Of a stretch of 64,000 bases of DNA, positions 43,840 through 53,999 are shown piece by piece. The translations under genes and the position numbers were made by a program. How positions within the stretch are numbered: the first letter of the stretch is position 1; every line of letters begins with the position of its first letter. Origin of the DNA: Pararoseomonas baculiformis. Its GTDB lineage: Bacteria > Pseudomonadota > Alphaproteobacteria > Acetobacterales > Acetobacteraceae. Location: NCBI RefSeq assembly GCF_017813395.1, contig NZ_JAGIZB010000002.1, positions 124,001-188,000 on the forward strand. The letters are read 5' to 3'. A model generated the notes under the pieces. The model ran no database searches and was not told the origin of the DNA. It was given only the letters and a program-made list of their open reading frames with translations.

Positions 43840-45279
43840 ATGATCGCCCTTCCCGCGCCGAAGCCCGAGGTGATGGGCCGGCGCGACGAGATCCTGGCAG
43901 GGCTGCGCGCCCTGGTGCCGGGGGACGGCGTGATCTCCGAGCCGCTGCGGCTGCGCCCCTATGAGACGGATGGCCTGTCCGCCTACCGCCAGCCGCCCCT
44001 GGCCGTGGTGCTGCCTTCCTCCACCGAGCAGGTGGCGGCGGTGCTGCGCTTCTGCCACGAGAACGGGGTGCGGGTGGTGCCGCGCGGGGCGGGAACCAGC
44101 CTTTCCGGCGGTGCGTTGCCCCTGGCCGATGCGGTGGTGATCGGGCTGATGCGGATGAACCGCATCCTGGATGTCTCCTTCACGGACCGGCTGGCGGTGG
44201 TGGAGGCGGGGGTGACGAATCTCGGCATCACCAAGGCCGTGGAGGGGGAGGGGTTCTTCTACGCACCCGATCCGTCCAGCCAGCTTGCCTGCATGATCGG
44301 CGGCAATGTGATGATGAATTCCGGCGGCGCGCATTGCCTGAAATACGGGGTGACGGCGAACAACCTGCTGGGCGTGAAGTTCGTCACCATCACCGGCGAT
44401 GTCATCGAGATCGGCGGCGGGCACCTGGATGCGGCGGGCTATGACTGGCTCGGCATCATCACGGGCAGCGAGGGGCAGCTGGGCATCGTGACCGAGGTGA
44501 CGGTGCGGATCCTGCGCGCCGCCGAGGGGCAGCGCGCGATGCTGGCGGCCTTCTCCTCGACCGAGGTGGCCGGCGCGGCGGTGGACGCCATCATGGCCTC
44601 CGGCGTGATCCCGGTGGCGCTGGAATTCATGGACCGCCCCTGCATCCATGCCTGCGAGGCCTTCGCCAAGGCCGGCTACCCGCTGGATGCGGAGGCCATG
44701 CTCATCATCGAGGTGGAAGGCAGCCTGGAGGAGCAGGACGCGCTGCTGGCGCGGCTGCGCGACATCTGCGCGCGCTTCGACCCGATCTCCATGCGCGTGG
44801 CGACCAGCGCGGAGGAATCGCTGGCCATCTGGAAGGGGCGCAAAGGCGCTTTCGGCGCGGTGGGGCGGATCAGCCCGGACTATCTCTGCATGGACGGCAC
44901 CATCCCCACGGGCGAGCTGCCGCATGTGCTGCGGCGGATCGGCGAGATGAGCGAATCCTACGGGCTGGCGGTCGCCAACGTGTTCCATGCCGGCGACGGC
45001 AATCTGCACCCGCTGATCATGTTCGACGCGAATGATTCCGAGAGCTTCCGCAAGGCCGAAGCCTTCGGCGCCGATATCCTGAAGCTGTGCGTGGAAGTTG
45101 GCGGCTGCCTGACCGGCGAGCATGGCGTGGGGGTGGAAAAGCGCGACCTGATGCCGGTGCAGTTCACCGGGCCCGAGCTGGCGCAGCAGCGGCGCGTCAA
45201 GTCAGCCTTCGATCCGGGCTGGCTGCTGAACCCGGCCAAGGTCTTCCCGCTCTCCGACAATCCCCTGCTCTCCGCATGA
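43840..45279 (+). CDS. glcD: Glycolate oxidase subunit GlcD (FAD-linked)
   Basis: A 479-residue VAO-type flavoprotein. The FAD-binding PCMH domain (about 50-230) has VPRGAGTSLSGGALP, SSQLACMIGGNVMMNSGG and GSEGQLGIVTEVT. The C-terminal FAD-oxidase domain ends with FHAGDGNLHPLIMFD and GEHGVGVEKR. With GlcE and the iron-sulfur GlcF it oxidises glycolate to glyoxylate at the membrane. The next gene overlaps it by 4 bases. Of two ATGs, the one at 43834 touches GGAGGA; the one at 43840 is spaced properly and was used. Confidence 0.93.
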   Translation: MIALPAPKPEVMGRRDEILAGLRALVPGDGVISEPLRLRPYETDGLSAYRQPPLAVVLPSSTEQVAAVLRFCHENGVRVVPRGAGTSLSGGALPLADAVVIGLMRMNRILDVSFTDRLAVVEAGVTNLGITKAVEGEGFFYAPDPSSQLACMIGGNVMMNSGGAHCLKYGVTANNLLGVKFVTITGDVIEIGGGHLDAAGYDWLGIITGSEGQLGIVTEVTVRILRAAEGQRAMLAAFSSTEVAGAAVDAIMASGVIPVALEFMDRPCIHACEAFAKAGYPLDAEAMLIIEVEGSLEEQDALLARLRDICARFDPISMRVATSAEESLAIWKGRKGAFGAVGRISPDYLCMDGTIPTGELPHVLRRIGEMSESYGLAVANVFHAGDGNLHPLIMFDANDSESFRKAEAFGADILKLCVEVGGCLTGEHGVGVEKRDLMPVQFTGPELAQQRRVKSAFDPGWLLNPAKVFPLSDNPLLSA

Positions 45280-46466
45280 GCGCCGTGCCCGACCTGGCGC
45301 CGCGCACCGAGGAGGAGGTGGCCACCGCCCTGCGTAATGCGGCGGGGCCGCTGGCGATCGAGGGAAGCGGCACCACCATGGGCATGCTGCGGCCGGTCCA
45401 GGCCTCGCGCACCCTGTCCACGCGGAAGCTCACGGGCATCACCCTGCTGCGGCCGCAGGAGATGGTGATCTCCGCCCGCGCCGGGACCACCCTGCCGGAG
45501 ATCGAGGCGGCGCTCGCCGGGCACAACCAGATTCTGGTGCCGGAACCGCCGGACCTCCGCGTGCTGATGGGCGTACCCGATGCGCCGCCGCCCAGCATCG
45601 GCGGGCTGGTCGCGGCGAATCTCTCCGGCCCGCGCCGGATCACGGGGTTCGCGCTGCGGGACGCGGTGCTGGGCATCCGCTTCGTGAACGGCGCGGGCGA
45701 GGTGCTGCGCTCCGGCGGGCGGGTGCACAAGAACGTCACGGGGCTGGATCTCTGCAAGCTGCTGGCGGGCAGCCATGGCACGCTTGGCGTGATCACCGAG
45801 GTGACGCTGAAGCTGGGCCCCGCGGCCGAGCGCGTGGCAACGCTGGTGGTGCGGGTGGCCGATGAGGCGGAGGGCGTGGCCCTTCTCTCTGCCGGGCTGA
45901 CCAGCCCCTACGGGGTGACGGGGGCGGCGATGCTGCCGCGCGGCGTCTCGGCCGGGGGTGTCGCGGGGCCGGTGGCTCTCCTGCGGCTGGAGGATGTGGA
46001 AGCCTCCGTCACCTACCGGATGGCGCGGCTTCGGGCCGCCATGCCCGGTGGCGAGGTTCTGGAGGGCGAGGCCTCCCGCGCGCTGTGGCGGGCCGTGCGG
46101 GACGTGCTGCCCCTGGCGCCCGCGCCGGACGAGGCGGTGTGGCGGGTTTCGGTCCGCCCCTCCCGCGCGCCGGGCATGGTGGCCGCGCTGCGCGACGGAA
46201 TCGGTGCGCGGGTGCTGCTGGACTGGGGCGGTGGCGTGGCCTGGGTGGCCGGGCCGGCAACGGCGGAAGCCCATGCGGCCGTGATGGCGGCGGCGGGGGT
46301 GGCCGGCGGCATCTTCATTCTGTTCCGCGCCCCCGATCCGCTGCGGGCTGCCATGGCGGTGATCCCGCCGGAGCCGCCGGCCCTTGCCGGACTCTCGGCA
46401 AGGGTGAAGGCCGCGCTGGACCCGGCTGGGCGGCTCAACCCGGGCCGGATGCGGGCCGGAGGCTGA
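45276..46466 (+). CDS. glcE: Glycolate oxidase subunit GlcE
   Basis: A 396-residue FAD-binding subunit with a PCMH-type domain: EGSGTTMGMLRP, PPPSIGGLVAANLSGPRR and GSHGTLGVITEVTLKLGP. It lacks the long C-terminal catalytic half of GlcD. It partners GlcD; the start overlaps the glcD stop (ATGA), so the two are translated together. GlcF, the third subunit, is not next but about 7.5 kb further on (54000-55340) on the same strand. The 3' end is followed by a 19-base inverted repeat before the next gene. Confidence 0.92.
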   Translation: MSAVPDLAPRTEEEVATALRNAAGPLAIEGSGTTMGMLRPVQASRTLSTRKLTGITLLRPQEMVISARAGTTLPEIEAALAGHNQILVPEPPDLRVLMGVPDAPPPSIGGLVAANLSGPRRITGFALRDAVLGIRFVNGAGEVLRSGGRVHKNVTGLDLCKLLAGSHGTLGVITEVTLKLGPAAERVATLVVRVADEAEGVALLSAGLTSPYGVTGAAMLPRGVSAGGVAGPVALLRLEDVEASVTYRMARLRAAMPGGEVLEGEASRALWRAVRDVLPLAPAPDEAVWRVSVRPSRAPGMVAALRDGIGARVLLDWGGGVAWVAGPATAEAHAAVMAAAGVAGGIFILFRAPDPLRAAMAVIPPEPPALAGLSARVKAALDPAGRLNPGRMRAGG

Positions 46467-46484
46467 AACAGGCCGTGTGCCGTC

Positions 46485-46503
46485 TTGCGTAACCCTCACG
46501 CAA
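46485..46503. promoter_or_regulatory. Inverted repeat after glcE
   Basis: TTGCGTAACCCTCACGCAA, with 6-base arms, lies between glcE and the secreted-protein gene, about 70 bases before its start. It may be a binding site for a regulator of that gene. Confidence 0.3.
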
Positions 46504-46571
46504 TGCTGTGTGTTCCAGGCTGAACCAAGGGGCCTACATCCCGGGCCGACGGTTACACGGGGAAGAGAAAA

Positions 46572-47213
46572 ATGCCTTTGGCGATGCTGCGGCGGGGCGT
46601 GCTGGCGACGAGCCTCCTTCTGGCCGGGATCGCGCCTTCGATGGCGCAGAACAGCGACCCGAGCTTCAACGTCGTCAACCGTTCCGGCACGACCATCCAG
46701 GAGCTCTATGTGTCCTCGGCGGAGGTGAACACCTGGGGCGAGGACCTGCTCGGCCGGAACGTGCTGTCGAACGGGCGCTCCTTCCCTGTCCGCCTTCCTT
46801 CGGGCCAGTGCGTGAACGACCTCCGCGTGGTCTATGAGGGCGGGCGGGCCGAGGAGCGGCGGGCGGTGGATACCTGCCCGCTGAACGAGGTGGTGTTCGG
46901 CAACCAGCAGGGTGGCGCGACCGCCGGCGGCAAGCGCGGGCCGACCACCTCCGGGCGGACGGGCAATCCCTCCTTCAACCTGGTGAACCGCACGGGCAAG
47001 ACCATCCAGGTGCTGCGCGCCTCGCCGACCTCGGATGGCAGCTGGGGCGAGGACCGGCTGGGGAACGACGTGGTGCCGCCCGGCGGGACCTTCGCCATCC
47101 GCCTGCCGGCCGGCGAGTGCACCTATGACATCCGGGTCGAGTATGAGGACCGGGCAGCCGAGGAGCGGCGGGGCGTGGATCTCTGCAGCGTGGCGAACGT
47201 CACCTTCCCCTGA
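46572..47213 (+). CDS. Secreted protein with two tandem homologous domains
   Basis: 213 residues. A signal peptide (1-26, SMAQ) precedes two copies of an about 80-residue unit (30-109 and 133-212) joined by a Gly-rich linker (NQQGGATAGGKRG). Each unit begins PSFN-VNR-G-TIQ, has WGEDLLG/WGEDRLG in the middle, and ends with two conserved cysteines spaced 22 residues apart (80/102 and 183/205) around YEGGRAEERR/YEDRAAEERR. The conserved Cys pair suggests one disulfide per unit. I do not know the family; the duplication and lack of TM anchor suggest a periplasmic or extracellular binding role. Confidence 0.8.
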   Translation: MPLAMLRRGVLATSLLLAGIAPSMAQNSDPSFNVVNRSGTTIQELYVSSAEVNTWGEDLLGRNVLSNGRSFPVRLPSGQCVNDLRVVYEGGRAEERRAVDTCPLNEVVFGNQQGGATAGGKRGPTTSGRTGNPSFNLVNRTGKTIQVLRASPTSDGSWGEDRLGNDVVPPGGTFAIRLPAGECTYDIRVEYEDRAAEERRGVDLCSVANVTFP

Positions 47214-47277
47214 GGGGAGCGCCTGTCTATTGGTCCCTGCACCGGGCGGCCGGCCGCCCACAGGCAGGGAACTGAGC

Positions 47278-48300
47278 ATGCAGATCATCGGACGCCGCAC
47301 GGCGCTCGGCCTTGGCGCGGGCCTCCTCGCGGCGCCGCGCCTCTCCCTGGCGCAGGCGCCGCAGCGGGTGAAGTTCACCCTGGACTGGGTGCCCCATGGC
47401 GCCTACGCCTTCGCCGTGGCGGCGGAGCGGAACGGGATCTTCCGCAAGTACAACCTGGAGATGCCGGTCAACCGCGGCTACGGCTCTGGCCGCGTGCCGG
47501 TGGATGTGGCGGCCGGGACCTATGAGCTGGGCTTCGGCGACCTGACGCCGCAGCTGCGCTTCATGGCCGAGAACCCGGATCGCGGCCTGGTCTGCGTGGC
47601 CGTCCTCTATGACCGCTCCCCCCTCTCGGCCACGGTGCGGGCCGATGGCCCGATCCGCGATCCGAAGCAGCTGGCGGGCAAGACCCTGGCGGCGCCGGAA
47701 TTCGACAGCGGCCGGCAGATGTTCCCGGTCTATGCCCAGGCGATCGGGATCGACCCGGCTTCGGTGAACTGGATGAGCGTCTCGCCGGAGCTGCGCGAGC
47801 CGATGCTCGTGCAGCGCCGGGCCGATGGCATCACCGGCTTCGTCACCTCCACGGCGCTCTCGCTGAAGGCGCTGGGCATGGACCTGCCGCAGCAGCGCGT
47901 CTTCTACTACCGCGATGCCGGGATGGATTTCTACGGATCGGGGCTGGTGACCACCCGCGCCGTGCTGCGCGAGAAGCCGGAGGCGATCCGCGCCGCGGTG
48001 GCCGCGCTGATCGAGGGGATGGTCTTCGCCTACCGGAACCCGGCCGAGGCCATCAACCTGCTGAAGGCGCGCGAGGCGCTGACGGATGTGCCGATCGAGA
48101 CCGAGCGGCAGAAGCTGGTCTTCGAGCAGATGCTCGTCTCGGAGAATGTGCGGCAGCACGGGCTGTCGCATGTGGAGCCGGGGCGGCTGAAGCGGCAGAT
48201 CGACGCGGTGGTGGACACCTTCAAGATCGCGAACCGCCCGACGCCGGAGCAGGCCTACACGGACGAGTTCCTGCCCCCGCCCGCCGCGCGGATGCTGTAG
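47278..48300 (+). CDS. ABC transporter substrate-binding protein, NMT1/THI5-like
   Basis: A 340-residue SBP of the NMT1/SsuA/TauA group. The signal peptide has a twin-arginine-like start (MQIIGRRTALGLGAG, cleavage near SLAQ). The core contains VKFTLDWVPHGAYAFAVAAERNG, typical of thiamine-precursor and sulfonate binders. Ligand candidates are pyrimidines, sulfonates or aromatic acids; no transporter partners are beside it. It converges with the TPR gene, whose stop is 2 bases away. Confidence 0.88.
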   Translation: MQIIGRRTALGLGAGLLAAPRLSLAQAPQRVKFTLDWVPHGAYAFAVAAERNGIFRKYNLEMPVNRGYGSGRVPVDVAAGTYELGFGDLTPQLRFMAENPDRGLVCVAVLYDRSPLSATVRADGPIRDPKQLAGKTLAAPEFDSGRQMFPVYAQAIGIDPASVNWMSVSPELREPMLVQRRADGITGFVTSTALSLKALGMDLPQQRVFYYRDAGMDFYGSGLVTTRAVLREKPEAIRAAVAALIEGMVFAYRNPAEAINLLKAREALTDVPIETERQKLVFEQMLVSENVRQHGLSHVEPGRLKRQIDAVVDTFKIANRPTPEQAYTDEFLPPPAARML

Positions 48301-48301
48301 C

Positions 48302-50413
48302 TCAGGGCCATGGCAGAGGCGGGAGGCGGGCGATCACCGCCTCCCAGCCCTCATCCCGCGCGCGGCGGTGGAGGCGCATGGATGGGTACCAGGGCGTGTC
48401 CGCGCGCCCGAGCATCCAGCGCCAATCCGGCAGGGGCGGGATGAGGAGGTGGGTGGGCCGGCCGAGGCTGCCCGCCAGATGCGCCACGCTGGTGTCCACG
48501 CAGACCACCGCATCCATGGCCATCAGGGCGGCGGCAGTTTCGGTGAAATCGGTGAGCATCGGGCGCAGGTCCATCAGGCCCGGTGTCCCGGCCAGGAAGG
48601 CTTCGTCAGCCTCCCGCAACTCCGTCTGGATCAGGAAACCCTGGACCCCGGGCCTGAGCAGCGGCGCGAAGAGCGCCAGCGGGATGGAGCGGTGCCGGTC
48701 CCCGCGATGCTGGGGGTTCCCGGAGCAGACGATGCCCAGGCGCCTCCCCGGCGCCGGCAGCACATGCTGCCACGCCTCGGCCCGTGCGGAAGGGAAGGGG
48801 ATCGGCGGTGGGATGGTCTCCAGCACCGTGCCCAGGGCCAGCGGCAGGCTCATGAGCGGGCACTGGGCGTCATGTGGCGGTGCCGGCTCGCCGAAGGGGA
48901 TCACCGCTTCCACCCCTGGCAGGCTCCGGAGCAGCGGGACGAGCGGGCGCTGCACCTCCAGCAACATGCGCGCCCCCCGGGCGGCAAGCATCGGAATGTA
49001 GCGCACCATCTGGATGGTGTCGCCGAGGCCCTGTTCGGCATGGAGCAGCAGCCTGCCGGCGGGCACGGGGCCGCCAAGCCAGAGCGGGCTTTCGGCATGC
49101 CGCCGCTCGGGATGGGCGCGGCGGCGCCACCGGGCCTCGTATCCCGCGAAGCCTTCCGGCAGGCGCCCAAGCGCGAGATGGCTGAGGGCGGCGTTCCACT
49201 CGGCATCGGCGAAGCCGGGATCGAGGGCCAGGGCCTCGGCGAAGGCAGAGACGGCCTCCTCATGCCGTCCCAGGCCGCGCAGCGCGTTGCCGCGGTTGTA
49301 GGGGATGCTGCAAGCACCCGGATGCAGCGCCTCGGCCTGCCGGAAGCAGTCCAGCGCCTCCTCGAAGCGGCCCAGCTCCACCAGCGCATTGCCCCGCCCG
49401 TTCCAGGCCTCGCCAGAGGCAGGATCGCCGCGCAGGGCGGCTCGATCGGCGGCCTCTGCCTCGCTGTGGCGGCCGAGCAGGGCAAGGGTGGCGGCGCGGT
49501 TGCGATGGGCGGTCGCGCTGTCGGACAGGGCCAACGCCGTATCGGCGCTGGCGAGGGCCTCCTCGTACCGCCCGAGGTCGCAGAGCGCGGCGGTGCGGCT
49601 GGCATGGGCATCGGCTAGGGAAGGGGCCAGGGCGATGGCCCGGTCGAAGCAGGCCAGCGCCTCCTCCGGCCGGGCAAGGGCGCGGAGGATGATGCCCTGC
49701 GTGTTCAGGAAGCCCGGATGGTCCGGACTGAGCATGAGGGCGATGGCAATGCTCGCCAGCGCCTCCGGCTCCCGGTGCAGGTCGGCCAGCGCGGTGGCGC
49801 GGTTGGCATGGGCGGCGGCATAGGTGGGCCGGCGGGCGATCGCGGCGTCATAGGCCGCCAGCGCCTCCACAGGGCGCGAAAGGCCCCGCAGCGCGTTGCC
49901 GCGGTTGTTGTGCAGCTCCGGCATGTCGGCGCCCAGGGCGCGGGCGGAGTCATGGGCGTTCAGGGCTTCCGCATGGCGCCCCAGCGCGTAGAGCGCGTTG
50001 CCCCACCCGACCCGGGCCTCCAGCAGCCCGGGCTCGAGCAGGATGGCCCGCTCAAAGGCTGCCAGCCCTTCCTCGGCCTGGCCGAGCTCCACCAGGGCGT
50101 TGCCGAGATTGCTGTGGACGAAGCCATGGCTGGCATCCTCGGCCAGGGCACGGCGGAGAAAGGGGAGGGCACCGGCCGGATCCCCGGCCGTGGCCCGGAG
50201 CAGGCCGAGCAGGTGCAGGGCCTGGAAATGGCGGGGATCGGCCGCGAGCGCGGCGCGGTAGAGGGGCTCGGCCTCCTCCAGCAGGCCCTGGCGGTGCAGG
50301 GCGAGTGCCTGGGCGGCGAGCGAGTCCGGCGTCGCGCCGGGCGGAAGGGGGCGCGCGCCGGATGGCGCGATCCCCGACTGGGTCTGGACTTGCAAGCGGG
50401 TCCCTCCGGCCAT
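48302..50413 (-). CDS. TPR protein with C-terminal glycosyltransferase-like domain
   Basis: 703 residues. About 11 tetratricopeptide repeats cover about 30-425, recognisable by alternating LxxLGRxxEAL/A.A..A..A..L patterns (for example LGRFEEALDCFRQAEALHPG). The C-terminal part (about 430-700) resembles the family 9/41 glycosyltransferase fold, with LGIVCSGNPQHRGDRHRSIPL and AMDAVVCVDTSVAHLAGSLGRPTHLLIP. Such proteins glycosylate proteins or flagellin in related bacteria, or act as scaffolds. The protein is cytoplasmic; no glycan gene cluster is adjacent. Confidence 0.85.
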   Translation of the reverse strand: MAGGTRLQVQTQSGIAPSGARPLPPGATPDSLAAQALALHRQGLLEEAEPLYRAALAADPRHFQALHLLGLLRATAGDPAGALPFLRRALAEDASHGFVHSNLGNALVELGQAEEGLAAFERAILLEPGLLEARVGWGNALYALGRHAEALNAHDSARALGADMPELHNNRGNALRGLSRPVEALAAYDAAIARRPTYAAAHANRATALADLHREPEALASIAIALMLSPDHPGFLNTQGIILRALARPEEALACFDRAIALAPSLADAHASRTAALCDLGRYEEALASADTALALSDSATAHRNRAATLALLGRHSEAEAADRAALRGDPASGEAWNGRGNALVELGRFEEALDCFRQAEALHPGACSIPYNRGNALRGLGRHEEAVSAFAEALALDPGFADAEWNAALSHLALGRLPEGFAGYEARWRRRAHPERRHAESPLWLGGPVPAGRLLLHAEQGLGDTIQMVRYIPMLAARGARMLLEVQRPLVPLLRSLPGVEAVIPFGEPAPPHDAQCPLMSLPLALGTVLETIPPPIPFPSARAEAWQHVLPAPGRRLGIVCSGNPQHRGDRHRSIPLALFAPLLRPGVQGFLIQTELREADEAFLAGTPGLMDLRPMLTDFTETAAALMAMDAVVCVDTSVAHLAGSLGRPTHLLIPPLPDWRWMLGRADTPWYPSMRLHRRARDEGWEAVIARLPPLPWP

Positions 50414-50499
50414 CCTGGCGGAAGGGCATGCTGCGCGACGGGGGTGAAGAAGCCGTGAAAACCGGGAGGCGGTGCCTCCACCCCCCCTGGACGCGGCCG

Positions 50500-51024
50500 T
50501 TAATTCCCGAGCTGCGGGGTGTTCACCTCGATGGCCACCGCCTGCATCGCATCCTCCACCCGCGGCAGGCGTGGAAGATTGCCCAGCTGCTCGAGCATCG
50601 CGGCGCCGCCCACGGGGCGAAGGGCGGCGATGGCGGCCGGGGTATCGTAGCGGTCCAGCGCGTCCACGGCGGTGGCGAAGGCGCGAATGGCGACGGGCGG
50701 TGGGACAGAGGCCGGCAGGCCCAGCGCGCCGCGCATCTCCCGCCGGGCGATCTGGAGCTTGGGCAGCAGCGTCGCGTCGCGCGGATGGGTCCAGGCCGGG
50801 TCGGTTTCGGCGGCATGGGCGAAGGCCTCCGTCTCCGCGGCCAGGCGGGCGCCCGCCCTGGGGCTGCCGGCGGTATTCGTGCCTTCAAAGGCCGCGGTGC
50901 GGGCCACGTCGCGCAGCGGGTCGGAGAGCCCGATGCGGCTGGTCACCTCGGAGACCGTGCCACCGCCGCCTCCGCCGCCGCAGGCCGCCAGCAGGAAGGG
51001 AAGGGTGAGAAGGATGCGCTTCAT
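50500..51024 (-). CDS. Lipoprotein of unknown function
   Basis: 174 residues. The signal sequence MKRILLTLPFLLAACGG has a lipobox cysteine at 15 followed by seven glycines. The mature domain is alpha-helical in appearance and rich in Ala/Arg/Leu; no family recognised. The ATG at 51024 was chosen since the frame continues upstream through what is the hisZ region on the other strand. It is divergent from hisZ across about 160 bases. Confidence 0.75.
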   Translation of the reverse strand: MKRILLTLPFLLAACGGGGGGGTVSEVTSRIGLSDPLRDVARTAAFEGTNTAGSPRAGARLAAETEAFAHAAETDPAWTHPRDATLLPKLQIARREMRGALGLPASVPPPVAIRAFATAVDALDRYDTPAAIAALRPVGGAAMLEQLGNLPRLPRVEDAMQAVAIEVNTPQLGN

Positions 51025-51186
51025 TCTGGGAATCCGTGGCGATTGTTGCCCGCCGGGCGGCTGGGCTGGCTTATGGGGCCGCCATGACGTGGCGGGGTGG
51101 CTGATTCGGGCGCTGCGGGGTTGCGGCGCGGGGCCGGCGCTGCCATTCACCCCGCGAAAAAGCCGCGAGCGTCCCCCTTTTCCCCC

Positions 51187-52332
51187 ATGACCGACGATCT
51201 CCTCGATTCGGCCAACCCGGCCCTGCTGCCCGCCGGCCTGTCCGACCTGTTGCCGCCTGAGGCGGCACGGGAGGCGGCGCTGGTGGAAGCCATGATGGCC
51301 GTCTTTGCCGGCCATGGCTATGAGCGGGTGAAGCCGCCCCTGCTCGAATTCGAGGAAGGGCTGCTGACCGGTTCCGGCGCTGCGCTGGCCGAGCAGACCT
51401 TCCGGCTGATGGACCCGGTGAGCCAGCGCATGATGGGGTTGCGGGCCGATACCACGCCGCAGGTGGCGCGCATCGCCGCCACGCGGTTGCGGGAGGTGCC
51501 CCGGCCGCTGCGCCTTTCCTATGCCGGGCAGGTCCTGCGGGTGCGCGGCACGCAAATCGCGCCCGAGCGGCAGCTTCCCCAGCTGGGCGCGGAGCTGATC
51601 GGCGTGGACAGCGCCGAGGCGGATGCCGAGGTGGCGGCCCTGGGCGTGGAGGCGCTGGCGGCGGTGGGCATCACCGGGCTGGCGCTGGACATCACCCTGC
51701 CTTCCATGTCCCCCGCGCTGCTGGACGCGGCCGGGCTGGAGGGCGTGGCGCGCCACCGCCTGGCCCGCGCGCTGGACCGCAAGGATGCCGCCGAGGTCGC
51801 GCGGCTGGCCGAGATGGCCGGCCCGCCCGCGATCTTCCTGACCGAGCTCCTGGCCGCGGCCGGGCCGGCCGACGGTGCGCTGGCCGCCCTTCGCGCCGCG
51901 CCGTTGCCTGAGGGGCCGCGCCGGATCGCGGACAACGCGGCCGAGGTTGTCGCGGCGCTGCGCCGGCGGCTGCCAGGTCTGCGCATCACCCTGGACCCGG
52001 TGGAGTTCCGGGGCTTCCGCTACCATACGGGCGTGGCCTTCACCCTCTATGGCCCGGGGCGCACCGGGGAACTGGGGCGCGGCGGGCGCTACATGAGCGG
52101 GGATGAGCCCGCGACGGGCCTCAGCCTCTATCCCGATGCGGCGCTGCGCGCCGCGCCCGTGCCGCCCCTGCCGCAACGCGCCTTCCTGCCCGCCGGGCAT
52201 GATCCCGAAGCGGCCGCCGCGCTGCGGCGCGCGGGCTTCGTCACCATCGCCGCCCTCTCTCCCGCCGATGACGCGCGGGCGCTGGGCTGCACGCATGAAC
52301 TGCGCGGCACCGAAGCCGTGAAGCTGAGCTGA
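51187..52332 (+). CDS. hisZ: ATP phosphoribosyltransferase regulatory subunit HisZ
   Basis: A 381-residue class II aminoacyl-tRNA synthetase-like protein. The N-terminus has [19 protein letters not shown] and the motif 2 region [23 protein letters not shown]; the catalytic residues of HisRS are absent. HisZ binds the short HisG and makes it sensitive to histidine. No short hisG is in the window. It is 11 bases upstream of purA on the same strand, an association common in alphaproteobacteria. Confidence 0.93.
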   Translation: MTDDLLDSANPALLPAGLSDLLPPEAAREAALVEAMMAVFAGHGYERVKPPLLEFEEGLLTGSGAALAEQTFRLMDPVSQRMMGLRADTTPQVARIAATRLREVPRPLRLSYAGQVLRVRGTQIAPERQLPQLGAELIGVDSAEADAEVAALGVEALAAVGITGLALDITLPSMSPALLDAAGLEGVARHRLARALDRKDAAEVARLAEMAGPPAIFLTELLAAAGPADGALAALRAAPLPEGPRRIADNAAEVVAALRRRLPGLRITLDPVEFRGFRYHTGVAFTLYGPGRTGELGRGGRYMSGDEPATGLSLYPDAALRAAPVPPLPQRAFLPAGHDPEAAAALRRAGFVTIAALSPADDARALGCTHELRGTEAVKLS

Positions 52333-52343
52333 GGAGTAGTTCC

Positions 52344-53633
<1,290 letters not shown>

Positions 53634-53643
53634 CATTGCACGG

Positions 53644-53665
53644 CAGGGGCGATGTTTCGCCCCTG
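53644..53665 (+). terminator. Hairpin after purA
   Basis: A 9-bp stem (CAGGGGCGA/TCGCCCCTG) with a TGTT loop starts 10 bases past the stop. No T run is present. Confidence 0.55.
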
Positions 53666-53676
53666 GCCGCCCGGCG

Positions 53677-53880
53677 TCAGGCAGTGCCGGCCTGGCGGGA
53701 CAGGCCGCGCGAAGCGGCGGGGCCGCCCATGGGAAGAACGCGGCCCCCATCGCCGGGGAAGCGGCTTCTGTGCCGGGGCACCATCGTGAGCAGCGCCGCC
53801 TCTCTCCGGGCCTCCTGCGGTCCCAGCCGTGCATGGTCCGGGCGCAGCGGCTTGGCGCGGCGGATGGGCAGAACGGGCAT
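53677..53880 (-). CDS. Possible small protein (67 aa) between purA and glcF
   Basis: A 67-codon frame, MPVLPIRRAKPLRPDHARLG onward, basic and proline-rich, with GAGGGAC about 12 bases upstream. Codon use is GC-rich, as expected in any frame here. No family is recognised; it is the only plausible gene in an otherwise empty gap of about 365 bases. It could be chance. Confidence 0.3.
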   Translation of the reverse strand: MPVLPIRRAKPLRPDHARLGPQEARREAALLTMVPRHRSRFPGDGGRVLPMGGPAASRGLSRQAGTA

Positions 53881-53999
53881 CGTGCGGCTGTGTCCCTCGC
53901 TTGTTCTTTTGAAGCCCTTCGGGGCGTGTTCTACTTGATGGGAACGGACGTTCTTGTTCCGGGTTGCGCTCGCAACGGGCGCTCCATGGGGGGAAGCGG

